A stretch of DNA of 64,000 nt from Streptomyces pyxinae (lineage in GTDB: Bacteria; Actinomycetota; Actinomycetes; Streptomycetales; Streptomycetaceae): assembly GCF_024756275.1 (NCBI RefSeq), contig NZ_JANUGQ010000012.1, positions 148,832-212,831 on the forward strand, written 5' to 3'. Shown here in pieces: positions 27,562 to 36,407 of this stretch. The notes under the pieces are model-generated. The model made no database searches. It was not told the DNA's origin and was given only the letters and a program-made list of their open reading frames with translations. Within the stretch, counting starts at the first letter, position 1. Every line of letters begins with the position of its first letter. A program made the translations under genes and the position numbers.

Positions 27562-27590
27562 TTGAACACCCTGCGCGTACGCCGTACATT
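27562..27590 (+). promoter_or_regulatory. Sigma-70-type promoter of the monooxygenase gene
   Basis: TTGAAC (27,562-27,567), 17-base spacer, TACATT (27,585-27,590). The -10 lies inside the TACGCCGTAC inverted repeat, so repressor binding would block it. Confidence 0.7.
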
Positions 27591-27607
27591 CAGAGGCGTA
27601 CGGCGTA
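27578..27607. promoter_or_regulatory. TetR-like operator over monooxygenase promoter
   Basis: TACGCCGTAC and GTACGGCGTA form a perfect 10-bp inverted repeat with a 10-base spacer. The left half is itself nearly palindromic (GTACGCCGTAC). It overlaps the -10 of the promoter and the probable transcription start. Confidence 0.65.
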
Positions 27608-27659
27608 TTCGCACTGTCTACGCTGGCCACGGGGGTCATAGCGAGGAGGTCGACCGACC

Positions 27660-28763
27660 ATGCGGAACGTACTGATCTCGGGCGGGGGCATCGCCGGCTG
27701 TGCGCTGGCGCTGCTGCTGTCGGAGCGGGGCTTCGCGCCCACGGTGGTGGAACGGGCGCCGGCGCCGCGCACCGGCGGCCAGGCGGTGGACGTACGGGGC
27801 GTCGCCCTGGAGGTGCTGGAGCGGGCGGGACTGCTGGAGCGGGCCCGGGAGGCGCGCACCCGGATGCGCGGGATGTCGGTGCTGGACGCCGAGGGTCACG
27901 AGGTCGAGCGCTCCACCGAGTTCACCTACAGCAGCGGCCGGCTGGACGGTCCGGACATCGAGCTGCTCCGCGAGGACCTGGTGGAGCTGCTCCTGGCGGC
28001 CACCCGCGAGCGGGGCGGCACGGAGTACGTCTTCGGGGACGGCCTCACCGCGCTCACCGAGGAGCCGGGCGGCGTCCGGGCCGACTTCCGGCACGGCCCG
28101 TCCCGGGTCTTCGACCTGGTGGTGGGCGCCGACGGGCTCCGCTCGGCGGTGCGGCACCTGGTCTTCGGACCGGCCGAGGAGTTCACCCACCACCTCGGCA
28201 GCTATGTCGCCGTCTTCGGCGCGGAGAACTTCCTGGGCCTGGAGGACTGGCAGGTCTGGTACCGGAACGAGGGCACCGGCTTCGGCATCATGCCGGTGCG
28301 CGGCAACACCGAGCTGCGGGTCGCCGCCGGGTTCGACTCCGGGCCGCTGCCCCGGGACACCGACCTGCGCGCGGTGATCAGCGGGCGGCTGGCCGCCGTG
28401 CCCTGGGAGGGCGACCGGCTGGCGAAGGCCGCCCGGGAGGCGCCGGACTTCCACTGCGACGCCATCGCCCAGGTGCGGATGGACCACTGGTCGCACGGGC
28501 GCGCGGTGCTGCTGGGCGACGCCGGGTACTGCCCGACCCCGCTCTCCGGACAGGGCACCAGCCTGGCCCTGGTCGGCGCCCATCTGCTGGCCGAGGCCCT
28601 CGCCGGGGCCGACGGCGACCACGCGGCCGCCTTCGCCCGGTACGAGGCCCGGATGCGGCCGTTCGTCGCGCTCAACCAGGCGCTGGCCACCGAGAACCCG
28701 GGCGGCCCGCCCGCCGAGGCGTCGATGGCCCGGGCCAAGGCCGGGATCTCCCTGGACGGGTGA
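27660..28763 (+). CDS. FAD-dependent monooxygenase (PHBH/TetX fold)
   Basis: 367 residues. Rossmann GGGIAG at residues 8-13, the second FAD/NAD motif VVGADGLRSAVR at about 156-167 and the ribityl-binding LLGDAGYCPTPLSGQG at about 280-295 place it in the PHBH-type flavin hydroxylases. These use NADPH and oxygen to hydroxylate small aromatic or antibiotic molecules, including tetracycline-inactivating members; the substrate here cannot be read. Start ATG follows AGCGAGGAGG. It is divergent from the GntR-TetR gene and controlled by a promoter with overlapping inverted repeats, which suggests induction by its own substrate. Confidence 0.9.
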   Translation: MRNVLISGGGIAGCALALLLSERGFAPTVVERAPAPRTGGQAVDVRGVALEVLERAGLLERAREARTRMRGMSVLDAEGHEVERSTEFTYSSGRLDGPDIELLREDLVELLLAATRERGGTEYVFGDGLTALTEEPGGVRADFRHGPSRVFDLVVGADGLRSAVRHLVFGPAEEFTHHLGSYVAVFGAENFLGLEDWQVWYRNEGTGFGIMPVRGNTELRVAAGFDSGPLPRDTDLRAVISGRLAAVPWEGDRLAKAAREAPDFHCDAIAQVRMDHWSHGRAVLLGDAGYCPTPLSGQGTSLALVGAHLLAEALAGADGDHAAAFARYEARMRPFVALNQALATENPGGPPAEASMARAKAGISLDG

Positions 28764-28934
28764 CGGCCCCCGGGGCGGCGGCCCCCGGGGCGGGAGGCTC
28801 CGGGGCGGCCGGGCGGCGGAGCCGTACGACCGGGGGCGCGGCGGGGGCCGTGGGCGGGACCGGGGGCCCGGGTATGCGGGCGGTCGGGCCGGGCGCCGGC
28901 CGGCCGGGGCCGCCGGGGGTCGGTGGGTGGCCGG

Positions 28935-29957
28935 TCAGGCGGGGTGCGGGGCGGCCGGGGCGGGGTCGGCCAGGACCGCGAGCAGCCGGTCCGCGAACGC
29001 CTCCGGGTGTTCAGCGGCGCCCACATGGCCGCCCGGGAACTCCACGAGCCCGGCGCCCAGCAGCTCCGCCAGCCGCAGTGCGGGACCGGCCAGCGGCACC
29101 TGCGCCCGGGAGTCCCGGCCCACCGCCAGGACCAGCCGGCCGGCGGCCCGGCGCAGCGCCCCGGTGTCCGGGACCACCGAGGTGAACGGAACCAGCATCC
29201 GGTCCAGGAACACGGGCATGTTGGCGTGCATCCGTTCGGCCATCGCGCGGACGGCGGGCGGCAGTTCGGCCAGGGCGGCCGTACGGGCGGGTGCCGGGGC
29301 GGTCGCGGGGGCCGGTGCCGGGGCGGCCGTACGGGCGGGTGCCGGGGCGGTCGCGGCGGCCGGTTCCGGAGCGGCCGCACGGGCGGGGGCGGGTGCCGTC
29401 GGCTCCGCCGTGGCCACCGGCTCCTCCGGGGCTTCCGCTGCCGCCGCGGGCTCGGTGGCCTCGGCGAATCGGGCCATCGCGGCGGCGGCGCCCCGGGCCC
29501 GGAAGACCTCCCGGACCTCGGCGAAGAGCGCGCGGTACGGCGCGGGGTCGGCCAGCGCCTCCACCAGCGGCGGCTCGTGGGCGACCACCCGCCGCAGCCG
29601 GTCCGGGTGCCGGGCCAGCAGGTCGAGCGCCACGATCGCGCCCGAGCTGCTGCCGAAGACGTACGCGGGCTCGTCCGGCGAGACCAGGGCGAGCAGCCGG
29701 TGCACGTCGTCGCTCCACTCCGCCACCCGCTGGTCGGTGAGCGGGCCGTCCAGCCGGCTGCGGGACAGCGGGCGCGGGTCGTAGGAGACGACCGTGTACC
29801 GGGTGGCGAGCGCGTCCGCCATGGCGTCGTAGACCCCGGCGTCGGCGGCGCCGCCCGGTATCAGCAGCAGCACCGGACCGCTGCCGCGCCACTCGTAGTG
29901 CAGCGTGGCGCCGGACACCCGGAGCGTTCCGGTGCGGGGCGTGGGGGTGGTGGTCAT
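28935..29957 (-). CDS. Alpha/beta hydrolase with Ala-Pro insert
   Basis: 340 residues. The oxyanion region PGGAADAG, the nucleophile elbow GSSSG (about residue 100) and the C-terminal His in FPGGHVGAAEHPE support an alpha/beta hydrolase fold. Between the core halves (about residues 180-235) sits a low-complexity stretch made of APARTAAPAPAPATAPAPART-like units, unusual for this family where a cap domain is expected. The ATG overlaps the TetR stop (ATGA), so the pair is an operon. Substrate unknown. Confidence 0.85.
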   Translation of the reverse strand: MTTTPTPRTGTLRVSGATLHYEWRGSGPVLLLIPGGAADAGVYDAMADALATRYTVVSYDPRPLSRSRLDGPLTDQRVAEWSDDVHRLLALVSPDEPAYVFGSSSGAIVALDLLARHPDRLRRVVAHEPPLVEALADPAPYRALFAEVREVFRARGAAAAMARFAEATEPAAAAEAPEEPVATAEPTAPAPARAAAPEPAAATAPAPARTAAPAPAPATAPAPARTAALAELPPAVRAMAERMHANMPVFLDRMLVPFTSVVPDTGALRRAAGRLVLAVGRDSRAQVPLAGPALRLAELLGAGLVEFPGGHVGAAEHPEAFADRLLAVLADPAPAAPHPA

Positions 29958-30580
29958 GGGTTCTTCCGTTCGTGCGGTGGCCGGTGCGCGGGCTCCCCGG
30001 ACGGGGCCCGCGGCCAGTTCTCCAGGAGCAGATGGAGGGCACCGAGCGACCGGGCCCAGGAGTCCGCGACCGCGCGGGGATGGCCGAAGGCGCCCCGGAG
30101 CTCCAGATCCACGTAGCCGTGGAAGGTGCTCCGCAGCAGCCGCCCGGCGTCGGTCAGATCGGGTTCGGCGAGGCCGTAGCCGCGCAGCATCCCGTACGTC
30201 AGCTCGACGCTCCGCCGGAAGCCGGGCGCGTCCGCGAGCTCCTCGGCCTCCTCCGGCTCCAGCCGCAGTTGGGTGGCGGCGTACCGGCCGGGGTGGTCGA
30301 GGGCGTACGCCCGGTAGGCGTCCGCGAACGCGACCAGCGCGTCCCGTCCGGCGCGCCCCGCCACCGCCACACCGATGCGGTCGGTCATCTCGTCCGCGCC
30401 CAGCAGCGCCACCCGGACCCGCAGCTCGCGGAGGCTGCGCACATGGGCGTACAGGCTGGCGTCCCGGACCCCGAACCCCCGGGCGAGCGCGGAGAGCGTG
30501 ACCGCCTCCAGACCCTCCCGGTCGGCCAGTTCGGCGGCGGCCCGGGTGAGCCGGTCGACGGTGATGCCCGCGCGCGCCAT
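29954..30580 (-). CDS. TetR-family regulator
   Basis: 208 residues from MARAGITVDRLTRAAAELADREG. Helix-turn-helix at about 25-50 (LSALARGFGVRDASLYAHV). The C-terminal half has the HGYVDLELRGAF segment of the WHG-type TetR ligand domain. Cotranscribed with the hydrolase and preceded by a CCTAG-N5-CTAGG palindrome, so it is probably an autorepressor that also controls the hydrolase. A 16-codon longer frame is not conserved-looking. Confidence 0.88.
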   Translation of the reverse strand: MARAGITVDRLTRAAAELADREGLEAVTLSALARGFGVRDASLYAHVRSLRELRVRVALLGADEMTDRIGVAVAGRAGRDALVAFADAYRAYALDHPGRYAATQLRLEPEEAEELADAPGFRRSVELTYGMLRGYGLAEPDLTDAGRLLRSTFHGYVDLELRGAFGHPRAVADSWARSLGALHLLLENWPRAPSGEPAHRPPHERKNP

Positions 30581-30668
30581 GCGTACCTCCGGATGGTGGG
30601 TGGGGGCCGGGGAGGGGCGGTCGGCCACCCCGGCGCGGGAGTTCGTTCCTCACTTCCCCAGGCAGAAA

Positions 30669-30683
30669 CCTAGAGCCCCTAGG
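30669..30683. promoter_or_regulatory. Candidate TetR operator
   Basis: CCTAG-AGCCC-CTAGG, a perfect 5-bp palindrome with 5-base spacer, 89 bases upstream of the TetR start. TetR-type half-sites are often this size; binding is inference. Confidence 0.5.
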
Positions 30684-30757
30684 GAAAGCCGTCCACCGAA
30701 TTACCCGTTCAGCGGTTGCCCGGGCCGGCAAGGGGCTTCGGCGCTTCCCCGAGCACT

Positions 30758-31630
30758 TCAGCGCCTCCGCAGCCGGCGGCTCGCGGCGCGGCGGAGACGG
30801 GCGGCGCCACGGGCCAGGTGCCAGCGCTCCTCGTAGAGCAGCCGCCCCACCAGCGCCCCGCCGAAGACCACGAAGCCCACGCCGACCAGCCAGGACTGCA
30901 CCACCAGAAAGGTGCCGACGGCGCCGTACGACACCGCGTTGGAGGCGATCAGCGGCGAGAACACCAGCCGGGAGAAGCCGCGCAGCCCGGCCAGTCCGAT
31001 CACCGTCGCCACCGCCCCCGGCAGCAGCGCCGACCAGGGCAGCCGGCCGCCCAGCAGCAGCCACTGGGAGCCCCAGAAGAAGAGGACGGCGGTGATCGCG
31101 GCGGCGGCCGCCCGCCAGGCCAGGTCGCCGGTGCTGACCGGCCGGGTGGCGATGTGCGCGGAGAGCAGCAGATAGCCGATGAGGGCGGCCAGCCAGACGA
31201 GGTGGCGCCACATGGTGTGCCAGCGGGCGGCCGGCACCTCCCAGATCTTCTCGTACCCCGTCTGCACCACCCCGCCGAACGGCAACCCGAAGATCGCGAC
31301 GGCGGCGATACCGAAGCCGGTGGTGGTCTCCAGCGCCTTGTTCGGTGGGGCGAACAGCCGTTCCACCTCGTCCTGCGAGCTCTTCTCGACCCCGAGTCCG
31401 TCGGTGAGCCAGGCGGCGAACCCCTGGCCGTTCCCCGGGTCGGCCGCCGCGACGACGATGAGCAGCGGCACGAGGGTGAGCAGCCCGAGCGCGGCGAACC
31501 CCATCGACCGGTGCATCAGCTCCATCTCGTTGCCCCGCCGCAGCCCCCGCCCGGCGGCCGATCCCTGAAAAGCGGCGTGCAGCCGTCCGAACCACCGTGT
31601 CGCGGGCATGCGTATTCGCTTACCCGACAC
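30758..31630 (-). CDS. YihY/BrkB-family membrane protein
   Basis: 290 residues with six hydrophobic segments (for example GFAALGLLTLVPLLIVVAAA and TFLVVQSWLVGVGFVVFGGAL) and a basic C-terminus. The fold and spacing match the YihY/BrkB family of inner-membrane proteins, whose role is not settled. Start is GTG (MSGKRIRMPA) with GGAG upstream; an ATG 7 codons later is possible but has a poor site. Stands alone. Confidence 0.75.
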   Translation of the reverse strand: MSGKRIRMPATRWFGRLHAAFQGSAAGRGLRRGNEMELMHRSMGFAALGLLTLVPLLIVVAAADPGNGQGFAAWLTDGLGVEKSSQDEVERLFAPPNKALETTTGFGIAAVAIFGLPFGGVVQTGYEKIWEVPAARWHTMWRHLVWLAALIGYLLLSAHIATRPVSTGDLAWRAAAAAITAVLFFWGSQWLLLGGRLPWSALLPGAVATVIGLAGLRGFSRLVFSPLIASNAVSYGAVGTFLVVQSWLVGVGFVVFGGALVGRLLYEERWHLARGAARLRRAASRRLRRR

Positions 31631-31696
31631 CGCCCGCTCCCCGGTGGCGCAGCGCCGGGGAGCCCCCGAATGGCCTGCCGCGCGATGTGCCGCACG

Positions 31697-31870
31697 GCCC
31701 GCCTCACCCCCTGTCGTACGCCGGGCGCACGGCCTGTCGTAGGCCTGCCGTGCGTCTGCCGCTCGGCCCGCCTCACCGCCTGTCGTACGCCGGGCGCACG
31801 GCCTGTCGTGAGCCTGTCGCGCGTCTGCCGTACGCCTGCCTCACGGCCTGGCGTACGCCGGACGCCGCGG
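31697..31870. repeat. 69-base tandem repeat, about 2.4 copies
   Basis: GCCCGCCTCAC... recurs at 31,697 and 31,766 with the same CTGTCGTACGCCGGGCGCAC core inside, then again in decayed form at 31,834 (GCCTGCCTCAC). The two first units are nearly identical. No coding frame explains it. Confidence 0.85.
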
Positions 31871-31980
31871 TCGGGTGAACCCCCGGCGGCGGGCCGGGCA
31901 ACCCCGGGCGACGGCCAGGCAACCCGCACTGTCGATAATCCGTCTGTCAGATCGCGGGCGGCCCTGACCATGCCGTCCGC

Positions 31981-32010
31981 GCACCTCAGCGCACCTCAGC
32001 GCACCTCGGT
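31981..32010. repeat. Decamer GCACCTCAGC in three copies
   Basis: GCACCTCAGC, GCACCTCAGC, GCACCTCGGT in direct succession, 90-120 bases before the PIG-L gene start. Could be a protein-binding array or simple slippage. Confidence 0.8.
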
Positions 32011-32099
32011 GCGGGGGTCGGAGTCGGAGTCGGTACGCAGTCGGGGTCGTCCGCTGCGGGGGAACCACGGGGCCACGGCATGCGGACGGAGCGGAACAA

Positions 32100-34298
32100 G
32101 TGAACCAGCGACACCCGGCCCAGCCGCGCCCGGCCGCCACCGCCACCGCCACCGCCGCCGGGCCCGGGCCCCGCCGGGAAGCGGCCGGCGGACCCGGGCT
32201 CCCCGGGCCGCGCACCGCGCCGGGCGGCGGGAGCGGTCCCGGGGAGCGCCGGGGGCCCGGTTCCGGACCGCGCCGGCGGGGGGTGCTGGCCTCCGCCGGG
32301 GCGCTGGCGGCGGCCGTCGCGGCGGTGCTCACCGGCTGCACCGTGCCGACCCCGCGCCGCACCGGTCCGGTCGCGGACCCGGCGCCCGGGATGCCGATCA
32401 CCAGCAGCCGCCGGGCGCAGCTGATGCAGATCGCCGCCCACCCCGACGACGACCTCTACTTCATGAACCCGGACGGCCGGCGGATGCTGGACGCCGGGGT
32501 CCCGCTGGTCTCCGTGTACGTCACCGCCGGCGAGCACGACGGCCGCAATCACGTACCCGGCCGGGACGACGAGAAGGCCGACCCGGCGGCGTACTCCTCC
32601 GCCCGGCACCAGGGGCTGCGCCAGGCGTACGCGGAGATGCTGGGGCTCGACCGGTTCACCGCGTGGCAGAAGGGCGTGCTGACGCTGCGCGGGGACCGCC
32701 GGGCCGAGATCAACACGCTGGTCAACGGCGGCCGCCGGGTCGAGCTGATCTTCCTCAACCTGGCCATGCACATGCCCCGCCGCTATATGGCGGTGCCCAG
32801 TCTCTGGCAGGACCGCCAGCTGGGGCTGCGTACCGTCGTCGCGGCCGACTCGCCGGTGCGCCGGGCGGACGACTACGACTACGACCAGCTGATCGACGTC
32901 CTGGTCGGGCTGATGGAGCAGTACCGGCCGACCGTCGTCCACACGCTGGACCCGGACCCGGACATCCAGCACAGCGACGAGCAGACCCGCAAGAAGGACT
33001 CCGAGCAGCGCGGCTACTCCGACCACGGCGACCACACCGCCGTGGCCTCGTTCAGCTGGGCGGCGATGACCCGCTGGGTGGCGCACGCCAGCGCGGGTGG
33101 CGGCGCGATACCCGGCTTCGCCGCCACCGCGTTCCGGGGCTACTACAACCGCCACTGGCCGAAGAACCTCCCGCCGGAGGTGCTCGGGGAGAAGGCCGCC
33201 CAGCTCGTCCCGTACGGCGGCGCCCCGGACTGGCAGTGCGGCAACCCGAGCGGCTGCGGCGACTACAGCGTCGGCGGCCGGCGACCGCTCACCAACAAGA
33301 AGGGCTGGGTGCGCGCCACCCACTACCGCCATCCGGGTGCCCGCCCGGTGGTGGCCACCGAGCCGGACGGCCGGCTCACCGCGTACGGGGTGCTGGGGCT
33401 GCGCGCGGTGCGGTGGACCGAGACGAAGCCGGGCAGCGGCGAGTGGGGCGACCCGGCCGACCTGGGCGGCGGCCCGCTGGCCCCGGCGCTGGGCTCGGCG
33501 GTGCTGAAGGACGGCGACCGGCTGCTGTTCGGGCTGCGGTTCGCCGCACTCGGCGGCCACGGCGGCGCCAACCACCGGGAGATCGTGGTGCTCCAGGGCT
33601 CGGTCTGGAAGGGCCTGGGCAGCCCGGAGCGCGGCGACGACCGGAGCCGGCGGCTGGGTGTGCCGGTCGCGGTGACGGCCGGCGACGGGCGGGTGCACCT
33701 CTTCGTGCGCAACGCCGACAAGGCCGTCAGCACCCGGGTCCGCGAGCCTGACGGCAGCTGGGGCGACTGGACCGACCTGGGCGGCGGCGAGGTGCAGGAC
33801 GGGCTGACGGCCGCCGTCGACAAGCTGGGCCGGGTGCGGCTGTTCGCGGCGGGCCGGACGGCGATCGCCCACTGGGCGCAGACGGAACCGGGCGGCCCGG
33901 TGGTCCACCGGCCGGACGCCGCCCTGCCGCTGTCGGCCGACCCGGTGGCGGTGACCACGACCCCCTCCGGCGACCTGGAGCTGTTCTACCGGGAGCCGGC
34001 CCGCAAGCAGTTGCGCGCCGTACGGCTGGACGGCGCCGCCCCGACCCGGGTCCCGCTCGACGGGTACGGCGCCCTCACCGCGACCGGCACGCCCCGGGGC
34101 CCGCTGGTGCTGGGCCAGGACCCGCGCGGCCGGGTGGTGCTGGCCGCGCCCGGCCAGCGCCCCGCCGTCCGGGCCCACGGCGCCGTCCCGATCGGCGCCC
34201 CCGCGCTGCATCTCACCCGTGACGGCGCCGTCGTCGTCGGCCTCGGCGCCGACGGCCACCCCTGGACCTGGCGCCCGGCCGGGGGTGTGGCGGGCTGA
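32100..34298 (+). CDS. PIG-L deacetylase lipoprotein with C-terminal beta domain
   Basis: 732 residues from GTG. A twin-arginine-like RRR (58-60), a hydrophobic run and a lipobox LTGC with Cys80 indicate a Tat-exported lipoprotein. Residues about 108-330 are a PIG-L/LmbE-type deacetylase: AHPDDD at 113-118 and DHGDHTAV at about 305-312 supply the zinc ligands. The remaining 400 residues are repetitive beta strands (GDWTDLGGGEVQDGL, DPVAVTTTPSGDLELFY), like a propeller or lectin domain. Family members deacetylate GlcNAc-type sugars; the true substrate outside the cell is unknown. The N-terminal 60 residues before the signal are unusually long and Pro/Gly-rich. Confidence 0.85.
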   Translation: MNQRHPAQPRPAATATATAAGPGPRREAAGGPGLPGPRTAPGGGSGPGERRGPGSGPRRRGVLASAGALAAAVAAVLTGCTVPTPRRTGPVADPAPGMPITSSRRAQLMQIAAHPDDDLYFMNPDGRRMLDAGVPLVSVYVTAGEHDGRNHVPGRDDEKADPAAYSSARHQGLRQAYAEMLGLDRFTAWQKGVLTLRGDRRAEINTLVNGGRRVELIFLNLAMHMPRRYMAVPSLWQDRQLGLRTVVAADSPVRRADDYDYDQLIDVLVGLMEQYRPTVVHTLDPDPDIQHSDEQTRKKDSEQRGYSDHGDHTAVASFSWAAMTRWVAHASAGGGAIPGFAATAFRGYYNRHWPKNLPPEVLGEKAAQLVPYGGAPDWQCGNPSGCGDYSVGGRRPLTNKKGWVRATHYRHPGARPVVATEPDGRLTAYGVLGLRAVRWTETKPGSGEWGDPADLGGGPLAPALGSAVLKDGDRLLFGLRFAALGGHGGANHREIVVLQGSVWKGLGSPERGDDRSRRLGVPVAVTAGDGRVHLFVRNADKAVSTRVREPDGSWGDWTDLGGGEVQDGLTAAVDKLGRVRLFAAGRTAIAHWAQTEPGGPVVHRPDAALPLSADPVAVTTTPSGDLELFYREPARKQLRAVRLDGAAPTRVPLDGYGALTATGTPRGPLVLGQDPRGRVVLAAPGQRPAVRAHGAVPIGAPALHLTRDGAVVVGLGADGHPWTWRPAGGVAG

Positions 34299-34392
34299 GC
34301 GGACCGGGGTGGCCGGAGCGTCCGGGGTGGCCCGGACGGGCCGCCCGGGCCTGCGCTTCCCGGCCGGCGAAGGGAAACCAACGGGGGACGTT

Positions 34393-34450
34393 GAATCACG
34401 CCGCCCGCGCGGTTCCGGATGCGTTAGCGTGGATTCACTATTCGTGATTC
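34393..34450. promoter_or_regulatory. Candidate operator of the two-gene unit
   Basis: GAATCACG (34,393-34,400) and CGTGATTC (34,443-34,450) are perfect inverted 8-mers 42 bases apart, with a third partial copy GATTCAC between. They end 17 bases before the first start codon. Antitoxin-type autorepressors use this layout; inference. Confidence 0.45.
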
Positions 34451-34466
34451 CCGTCGGAGGACTGGC

Positions 34467-34751
34467 ATGAGCAGCGCGCCGTGGACGATCGAAAGCATCT
34501 GTGACGCGCTCGGCAGCCCGACCCTCGCCCAGCGCTTCCTCGGTGAGATCAACCGGGTCCCGGCCCACGAGATCCTGCCGGTCTTCGCCCGTTGGGAGCG
34601 CATCGCCAAGAACATGCGGCACGCCGACGAGCGGAGCCGGGAGATCATCGAGCACACGCAGCGGGGCGAGGAGCCCCCCGGCGACTGGATCGACGGCACC
34701 GGGCGTCTCACGCCCGGGATGAACGAAGGCGGAGCCCGCGGGGCCGCCTGA
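34467..34751 (+). CDS. Small soluble protein, possible antitoxin partner
   Basis: 94 residues (MSSAPWTIESICDALG start), mostly helical, with acidic/basic mix and a disordered end (PPGDWIDG, GGARGAA). SD GGAGGA. It lies 18 bases upstream of another small gene, in the same direction. No family recognised. By size and order it could be the antitoxin of a toxin-antitoxin unit, but no known antitoxin motif is seen. Confidence 0.7.
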   Translation: MSSAPWTIESICDALGSPTLAQRFLGEINRVPAHEILPVFARWERIAKNMRHADERSREIIEHTQRGEEPPGDWIDGTGRLTPGMNEGGARGAA

Positions 34752-34769
34752 CCCTGCCACACTCACGGT

Positions 34770-35012
34770 GTGTACAAGCTCCGATACGACGCGCAGATCG
34801 AATCCGTATGGGACTCGCTCACCGGCGAGGCGAGGCATGAGCTGGACGAGGCGCTGCTCAAGGTGTGCCTGGACCCGTACCGCACCACGGAGGAGCACCC
34901 CGAGGACGGCCCGGTCAAACGGCTGCTCGTGCTCCAGCACACCGTGATCACCGTGCTGGTGATCGCTCTCCCCTTCGAACGGGTGTACATCCGCACGCTC
35001 GATCCGCTGTAG
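34770..35012 (+). CDS. Small RelE/ParE-like protein (candidate toxin)
   Basis: 80 residues from GTG. Pattern: strand (YKLRYDAQIES), two helices (LTGEARHELDEALLKVCLDP), then three strands ending VIALPFERVYIRTLDPL, which matches RelE/ParE-fold order and length. The dP before the loop and the R-L-L-V in the first of the last strands also fit. Catalytic residues cannot be confirmed. Pairs with the 94-residue protein upstream. Confidence 0.65.
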   Translation: MYKLRYDAQIESVWDSLTGEARHELDEALLKVCLDPYRTTEEHPEDGPVKRLLVLQHTVITVLVIALPFERVYIRTLDPL

Positions 35013-35210
35013 CACCGTCGGCGCCCCGGCTGCCTGCCCCCGGGGCCGCCGGCCGGCCGCGCCCGGGCGTAAGCGCCGCACATCCGCGCCCCCGGCGCCC
35101 CCGGTGCACCCGGTTCAGCCATCCGGGCGATCCAGATCCGGCTGAGGGGCGGCAAGACTGTGCCAGGGAAGGAGTACCCGGACCGGTGAGGCCACGGCGG
35201 AGGAGGCGGC

Positions 35211-36407
35211 ATGGCGGACGAACGGTTCGGGCTCGGCGAGGTCCTCGCGGCGGCGGAGGCCGCTTCCCCGGTGGCCTCCCTCGACGTGGTCGCGCGCAAT
35301 CTGCGGGACCGGTTCGGCGCGCAGGTCGTGTCGTTCCTGTTCACGGACGTCGTCGGCCGGCGGATGGTCCGGGTGAGCGAGGAGGTCGCGTCCCAGCGGG
35401 GCCGCAGCGCCGATCAGATCCCCCTCGCCGGCAGCGTCTACGACGAGGTGCTCCGCCACCAGCGGCTGGTCCAGGCACCGGACGGCGGGCTCGGGCAGCG
35501 GGTGATCGCACCCGTCAGCAACCGGGGGGACACCATCGGCGTCCTGGAGCTCTTCCTCCCCCAAGTCACCGAAGAGATCCTGGAGCAGGTCCAGGAGACC
35601 GCTCACGCGCTGGCGTACCTCCTCGTCACCGACGGCCGCTTCACCGACCTCTACCACTGGGGCCAGCGCACCACCTCCATGAGCCTGGGGGCCGAGATCC
35701 AGCGCGGCCTGCTGCCCTCGGCCCACTGCTGCGAGGCACCCGAATTCGCCCTGGCCGCCGCGCTGGTGCCCGCCGACGACATCGGTGGCGACACCTTCGA
35801 CTACACGCTGGACCACGACACCCTGCATCTGTCCGTCACCGACGCCATGGGCCACGACACCGCCTCCGCCCTGCTGGCCACCCTCCTGGTCAACGCCTCC
35901 CGGGGAGCCCGCCGCGCCGGCCGCGACCTGGCCGAGCAGGCCACCCAGGTCCACCAGGCCCTGCTGGACCACGGCGGCCACGCCCTGGCCACCGGCCAGT
36001 TCCTCCGGATCGCCCTGGACGGGAGCGGCGCCCAGCTGGTCAACGCGGGCCACCCCTGGCCGCTGCTGATGCGGGACGGCCGGACGGAGGAGTTGAGCCT
36101 CGCCGTCAACCTGCCCTTCGGTGTCCCCGGACCGACTCCGTACCAGGTGCAGGACCTCGACCTGTGCCCCGGCGACCGGCTGCTCCTCTACACCGACGGC
36201 ATGCGGGAACGCCGGGCCCAGCTGGTCGACCTGGCGGCCCTCCTCCGGGACACCGCCTCCGAGCACCCTCGCGAGGTGGTACGGACCCTCACCGCCGCCG
36301 TGTCCGACGCCTCCCAGGACCACCTGGAGGACGACGCCACCGCCCTCTGCCTCGACTGGCACGGCCCGCGCCCCGCCGACGCGCCCGGTCAGACGGAGAC
36401 CGGATAG
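35211..36407 (+). CDS. GAF-PP2C (SpoIIE/RsbU-type) phosphatase
   Basis: 398 residues. Residues about 20-135 form a GAF-like sensor domain; residues about 170-385 are a SpoIIE-type PP2C phosphatase with the metal-binding DDIGGDTFDY, VTDAMGHDTASALLA and LYTDGMRER. Such enzymes dephosphorylate anti-anti-sigma factors in partner-switching circuits. An RsbW-like ATPase gene is nearby at 40.9 kb but is not adjacent. The ATG follows GAGGAGGCGG. Partner unknown. Confidence 0.9.
   Translation: MADERFGLGEVLAAAEAASPVASLDVVARNLRDRFGAQVVSFLFTDVVGRRMVRVSEEVASQRGRSADQIPLAGSVYDEVLRHQRLVQAPDGGLGQRVIAPVSNRGDTIGVLELFLPQVTEEILEQVQETAHALAYLLVTDGRFTDLYHWGQRTTSMSLGAEIQRGLLPSAHCCEAPEFALAAALVPADDIGGDTFDYTLDHDTLHLSVTDAMGHDTASALLATLLVNASRGARRAGRDLAEQATQVHQALLDHGGHALATGQFLRIALDGSGAQLVNAGHPWPLLMRDGRTEELSLAVNLPFGVPGPTPYQVQDLDLCPGDRLLLYTDGMRERRAQLVDLAALLRDTASEHPREVVRTLTAAVSDASQDHLEDDATALCLDWHGPRPADAPGQTETG

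Larger units (their letters stand above)
31631..32099. other. Gene-free stretch with tandem repeats
   Basis: 469 bases between the divergently placed YihY-like and PIG-L genes. It holds a 69-base tandem repeat and three GCACCTCAGC-like decamers (listed separately). No gene; the promoter of the PIG-L gene should be in its last 150 bases. Confidence 0.6.

Noticed and set aside
26445..27614. Longer start for the GntR-TetR gene
   Set aside because: The upstream 61 codons cross operator and promoter sequences of the divergent gene and lack a ribosome binding site.
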